Below the pieces are notes generated by a model. It was not told where the DNA came from. It made no database searches and saw only the letters and a program-made list of their open reading frames with translations. A stretch of DNA of 45,720 nucleotides from Acidobacteriota bacterium (GTDB lineage: Bacteria > Acidobacteriota > Terriglobia > Acidiferrales > UBA7541): assembly GCA_013286465.1 (NCBI GenBank), contig JABDFR010000021.1:1-45720 (forward strand), in the 5' to 3' direction. Every line of letters starts with the position of its first letter. Positions within the stretch are counted from its first letter, which is position 1. The position numbers were made by a program, and so were the translations under genes. This document shows positions 42,677 through 45,720 of the stretch, piece by piece.

Positions 42677-44821
42677 ATGCGCTTCGGGCCCACAAGTCTT
42701 AACCTTCCCAGCGTGCTGGCCAAGGGCCTGCACCGCCCGAAGCTGCGCTCCGATCTGAGGGTCAGCGAGCAACACGTTGCGGGCGAGACGAGTTTCATCG
42801 TCAAGATCGTCGACACATCTTCGTATAACCGCTACGGCGCGTTCGAATACGAACTTCTCACTCTATTTGACGGCACGCGAACTCCGGCGGAAGTCGCTAC
42901 GGACCTGACCGAGCTGCATCCGGAAAATCCAGTGGAAGAAAGCGACGTGCTGGAATTTCTGGATTCGACGGATCCCAACTTGTGGGAACGTTCGGTCGGC
43001 GAGAAAAATCTGGCGGTGCTCGAGCGCATCCGCGACGAGCGCAAGTCACGCATCAATCAATCGAGCCTACTCTACATTTATTTCAAAGCTTGGAATCCCA
43101 ACCGCACTCTGGCGCGCATGGAGCCTTACATGCGCTGGTTGTATACGCCGGGTTTTGTGATTTTTTCGATCGTCATCTTCATTATTGCAATGAGCATTTT
43201 GGCCGGCGATTGGGCGCGGGTGCAGAAGGACACCGAAGCGCTTTATTCTTTTACCGGCAAGAGCGCTTACGACATTTGGGCGTTCTGGATCATCATGTTG
43301 TCGCTCGGGGCCGTTCACGAGTTCGGGCACGGGCTTACTTGCAAGCACTACGGGGGAGACGTGAATCAGATGGGCTTCCTGCTCATTTATTTCACGCCGG
43401 CTTTTTACACCGACACGACGGACATTCTTCTCTTCGAATCCACGGCCCCGCGCGAATACGTGATCTTCGCGGGCATCTGGGTGGAACTGGTAGTCTGCTC
43501 GATTTCCACGATTATTTGGGCGCTCTCCGTGCCTGGCTCGATCGTAAACGATCTTGCTTACAAGACTCTGCTGTTGAGCGGGATCACCGGAGCGATGCTG
43601 AATCTCAATCCGTTGATCAAGGCGGATGGTTACTATGCGATCTCGCAGTTCCTGCATATCGACTCGTTGCGCGAGGAATCCTTCGCGTATCTGCAGGCCT
43701 GGTTCCAGCATTATATCCTGCGGCGGAAAGTGGACCTGCCGCCAGCGAGCCGGAAGCACCGGCGCGTGTTCCTGGCCTTCGGAATTTCCGCGATTACCTA
43801 CAGCACTTTGCTTTTGTTCATCGTGCTCTCGTTCGTCACCAATGTGTTTGTGAGCAAAATGGGTGATTGGGGATACATCGTAACTGCGATCGCGCTTTAT
43901 TTTCTTCTGCGCAAGAACGTGCGGCAGGCGATTCCGCACGTGCGCGGCTGGTGGCTGAAGACGCGGGAGGCATACATGCGCTGGAAGATGACTCGAAAGC
44001 AGCAGGTAGCGGCGGCGGCCGTAGCGGTGTTGCTGATCGTGCCGCCGTTTGCGTCGAAAATTTCGAGCGAATTTGTCTTGGAGCCGGCATCCGTCTCGCA
44101 AGTGCGCGCGCTCGTTTCCGGGCAGGTTCGCAACGTGAAGGTGCGGCCGGGCGATTTGGTGCAAGCCGGCGATGTATTGGCGGAGTTGAGTAATCCCGAG
44201 CTTACGGCGCGCGAGGCCGCGGCGGCTGGAGAATTAGGCTTGAACGAGAGCGCTTTGCGGACCGCGCAGGCGCGCTCTGCATTCGCGTCGGTGGGCCAAG
44301 CTTCCGCGGAACATGAGCAGATGGGTGCCGAGTTGAGCGCGGCGCAAATAAAATTGTCCCAGCTTACGCTGCACGCGCCTGCTTCTGGAATGGTAGCGAC
44401 ACCGGATTTGATCGCGCAGCCGGGTGAATTGGTGAAGGAAGGCGAGGATGTGCTGCGCATCGTCGACCGCTCGAACATGCGCGCGCGAATTCTGGTGCGC
44501 GATTGGGAAGTGCAGGACATCAAGATAGGCCAGCCCGTGAAGATCCAGGTGCAGGCGCATCCATATAGTGGGTACGAAGGCCGCGTCGAGAAGATTCTCC
44601 CGGCGGCGGCGCTAGATCAGCCGGTTTCGCAGCCCATCAAGCTCGAGCGCCAGGGCCAAGTGGTGGCGAATTATTTTGCTGTTGAGGTGCTGATCCCAAA
44701 TCCGGACGGCAGCTTGCTCGAAGGGATGACGGGAACGGCCAAGATCACTGGCGAGAGAGCATCGTTGGCCTGGCAATGGGGCCGGGGATTCTGGCGTTGG
44801 GTCCGGCTGCAGGTCTGGTAG
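42677..44821 (+). CDS. PqqD-like / M50 metalloprotease / HlyD fusion protein
   Basis: A 714-residue membrane protein. The N-terminal winged-helix-like domain (about 25-110) resembles PqqD/RiPP-recognition domains (YNRYGAFEYELLTLFDGTRT). The central part is a site-2-protease-like M50 core in several membrane helices. Zinc ligands are H214 and H218 with catalytic E215 in VHEFGHGL, and D317 in LNPLIKADGYY. The C-terminus (445-714) has a membrane helix and a HlyD adaptor (VSGQVRNVKVRPGDLVQAGD, LTLHAPASGMVATPDLIAQP). The architecture matches the 'peptide zinc metalloprotease' group that includes YydH, implicated in processing or exporting modified peptides. Whether this one cleaves a peptide is unknown, and no precursor peptide or radical SAM gene was seen nearby. 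The ribosome-binding site is weak, suggesting coupling to the preceding gene. Confidence 0.9.
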   Translation: MRFGPTSLNLPSVLAKGLHRPKLRSDLRVSEQHVAGETSFIVKIVDTSSYNRYGAFEYELLTLFDGTRTPAEVATDLTELHPENPVEESDVLEFLDSTDPNLWERSVGEKNLAVLERIRDERKSRINQSSLLYIYFKAWNPNRTLARMEPYMRWLYTPGFVIFSIVIFIIAMSILAGDWARVQKDTEALYSFTGKSAYDIWAFWIIMLSLGAVHEFGHGLTCKHYGGDVNQMGFLLIYFTPAFYTDTTDILLFESTAPREYVIFAGIWVELVVCSISTIIWALSVPGSIVNDLAYKTLLLSGITGAMLNLNPLIKADGYYAISQFLHIDSLREESFAYLQAWFQHYILRRKVDLPPASRKHRRVFLAFGISAITYSTLLLFIVLSFVTNVFVSKMGDWGYIVTAIALYFLLRKNVRQAIPHVRGWWLKTREAYMRWKMTRKQQVAAAAVAVLLIVPPFASKISSEFVLEPASVSQVRALVSGQVRNVKVRPGDLVQAGDVLAELSNPELTAREAAAAGELGLNESALRTAQARSAFASVGQASAEHEQMGAELSAAQIKLSQLTLHAPASGMVATPDLIAQPGELVKEGEDVLRIVDRSNMRARILVRDWEVQDIKIGQPVKIQVQAHPYSGYEGRVEKILPAAALDQPVSQPIKLERQGQVVANYFAVEVLIPNPDGSLLEGMTGTAKITGERASLAWQWGRGFWRWVRLQVW

Positions 44822-44932
44822 CCGTCGCACAATCTTAAATTTGGTTTTTCACTTCCGGCTTCGGCTCGAAGCGTTGCACTCCGCTCCGAATCACGCACAT
44901 CGAACGCGTTCAAACGTTCGATTGGAGGATGA

Positions 44933-45720
44933 TTGGCTCACTCTCGATCGAAATCAAATCCTAAGCGACACTCGCCATCGTACGAGGCGATCGGCCAATT
45001 CTATGACGATCTTTGGGGAGAGCTTCCGCTTCAATGGACCGCGGCGCGCAGCCGGTTGTTGGCGCCGGTCCTGTCGCAAGCGAAACAAGTGTGCGATCTC
45101 GGCTGCGGGTCGGGCGTCACCGCGATGGAATTTGGGCGCCGCGGTATGAAAGTTTTCGCGCTCGATTTTTCAAGCGAGATGTGCCGGATGACGCGCGAGA
45201 AGGCCCGCGCCGAGCATCTCGATGTGAAAGTCGCCCGCGCCGATATGCGCACGTTCCATCTGCCCGTGCAGGTCGATTTGGTCACCTCCGAATGGGGAGT
45301 GATCAACCATCTGCGGCGGCGCGCCGACCTGGTGCGCACTTTCCGCCAAGTTGCTCGCGCTCTGCGGCCCGGCGGCTACTTTTATTTCGATCTTCATCAA
45401 CGCAAAGTCTACGAAGAACAATGGTCAGGCACAGATGTCGGCGAGGGCGTCAGTAGAAGGACGGGAAGAAGGTTCTTCGTGGTTCAGCGCGGCGGCTTCG
45501 AGCGGAATCGCAGGACGGGTTGGACGGAGATCACTGTGTTCGTTGAACGAGCTGGAGGACTTTGGGAACGGCACGGGGAACGAGTCGAGGAGATCTTCTG
45601 GCCGCACGGAGAAATTGTCCGCGATCTCAAAAGAGCCGGATTCCGGCTCCTGCAATTCTTTGATTTTGCCGATGCCCAGTCGGCGCCGAGTGCGAAAAAG
45701 TTGGCCGGCGGCCTGCGTAC
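44933..45720 (+). CDS. class I SAM-dependent methyltransferase (3' end outside window)
   Basis: The frame is open from a TTG at 44933 (preceded directly by TGA and by GGAGG 4 nt upstream) to the window end, 262 codons. Rossmann motif I is VCDLGCGSGVT (about 53-63), the acidic residue after beta-2 is in FALDFSSEM, motif II-like ARADMRTFHLP follows, then post-motif ALRPGGYFYFDLHQ. It fits the Methyltransf_25 type that acts on small molecules or lipids rather than DNA. It lies 111 bases after the M50-adaptor gene on the same strand; cotranscription is possible but not shown. The substrate is unknown. Confidence 0.9.
   Translation, partial: MAHSRSKSNPKRHSPSYEAIGQFYDDLWGELPLQWTAARSRLLAPVLSQAKQVCDLGCGSGVTAMEFGRRGMKVFALDFSSEMCRMTREKARAEHLDVKVARADMRTFHLPVQVDLVTSEWGVINHLRRRADLVRTFRQVARALRPGGYFYFDLHQRKVYEEQWSGTDVGEGVSRRTGRRFFVVQRGGFERNRRTGWTEITVFVERAGGLWERHGERVEEIFWPHGEIVRDLKRAGFRLLQFFDFADAQSAPSAKKLAGGLR

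Overview
The window looks like chromosomal DNA of an Acidobacteriota member (class Terriglobia in the broad sense). The main reasons are a TonB-dependent receptor of the Oar-like acidobacterial type, two tandem 'acidobacterial duplicated orphan permeases' (ADOP), a large secreted Ig/kelch protein, several small proteins of a kind I associate with this phylum, and high GC with GGG/GCG-rich codons. It is mostly ordinary chromosome: housekeeping genes (rpoD, tRNA-Glu, csp, an aidB homologue) lie between accessory and envelope genes. No phage, plasmid, transposase or CRISPR array was seen. Family assignments come from reading the translated sequences and recalling motifs; no search was run.

Layout. 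1-9 kb: 3' part of a TonB-dependent receptor, a small HTH-like gene, and a 1455-residue secreted protein with four exact-period Ig-like repeats and a kelch-like domain. 9-14.2 kb: hemolysin III family protein, two ExbD-like proteins without ExbB, an SDR, a stand-alone response-regulator receiver apparently starting at ATT, tRNA-Glu(CTC), and a degenerate PurD-like ATP-grasp protein. 14.5-21 kb: a secreted acidobacterial protein followed by two ADOP permeases. 21-26 kb, minus strand: Zn alcohol dehydrogenase behind two CRP-like operators, a 63-residue basic protein, an RRM RNA-binding protein, rpoD, a 106-residue unknown protein, and a cold-shock protein. 26.3-30 kb, minus strand: a three-gene operon of outer-membrane barrel, periplasmic phosphate-binding-like protein and methyl-accepting chemoreceptor. 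30-35.5 kb: aidB homologue, polytopic membrane protein, dolichol-phosphate-mannose-synthase-like glycosyltransferase, dienelactone hydrolase. 35.5-38.5 kb, minus strand: translationally coupled ABC ATPase, FtsX/MacB permease and secreted esterase. 38.7-45.7 kb: a STAS protein divergent from three consecutive membrane-fusion (HlyD-type) proteins, one fused to three GAF domains, one a lipoprotein, one fused to a PqqD-like domain and an M50 intramembrane metalloprotease; then a SAM methyltransferase cut by the window end.

The strongest candidate for an under-described system is the 38.7-44.8 kb locus. Three adaptors with different sensory or proteolytic fusions sit in one transcription unit, with no ATPase, RND pump or outer-membrane channel beside them. 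Second is a dispersed palindromic repeat present at least ten times in intergenic DNA, always in the same orientation, whose terminal GTAGGGG supplies the TAG stop codon of three minus-strand genes. Other points of interest are the two ExbD paralogues that lack the proton-relay Asp, the PurD-like protein with a lost metal ligand, competing hairpins ahead of the first ADOP gene, and an intrinsic-terminator-like hairpin in the csp leader.
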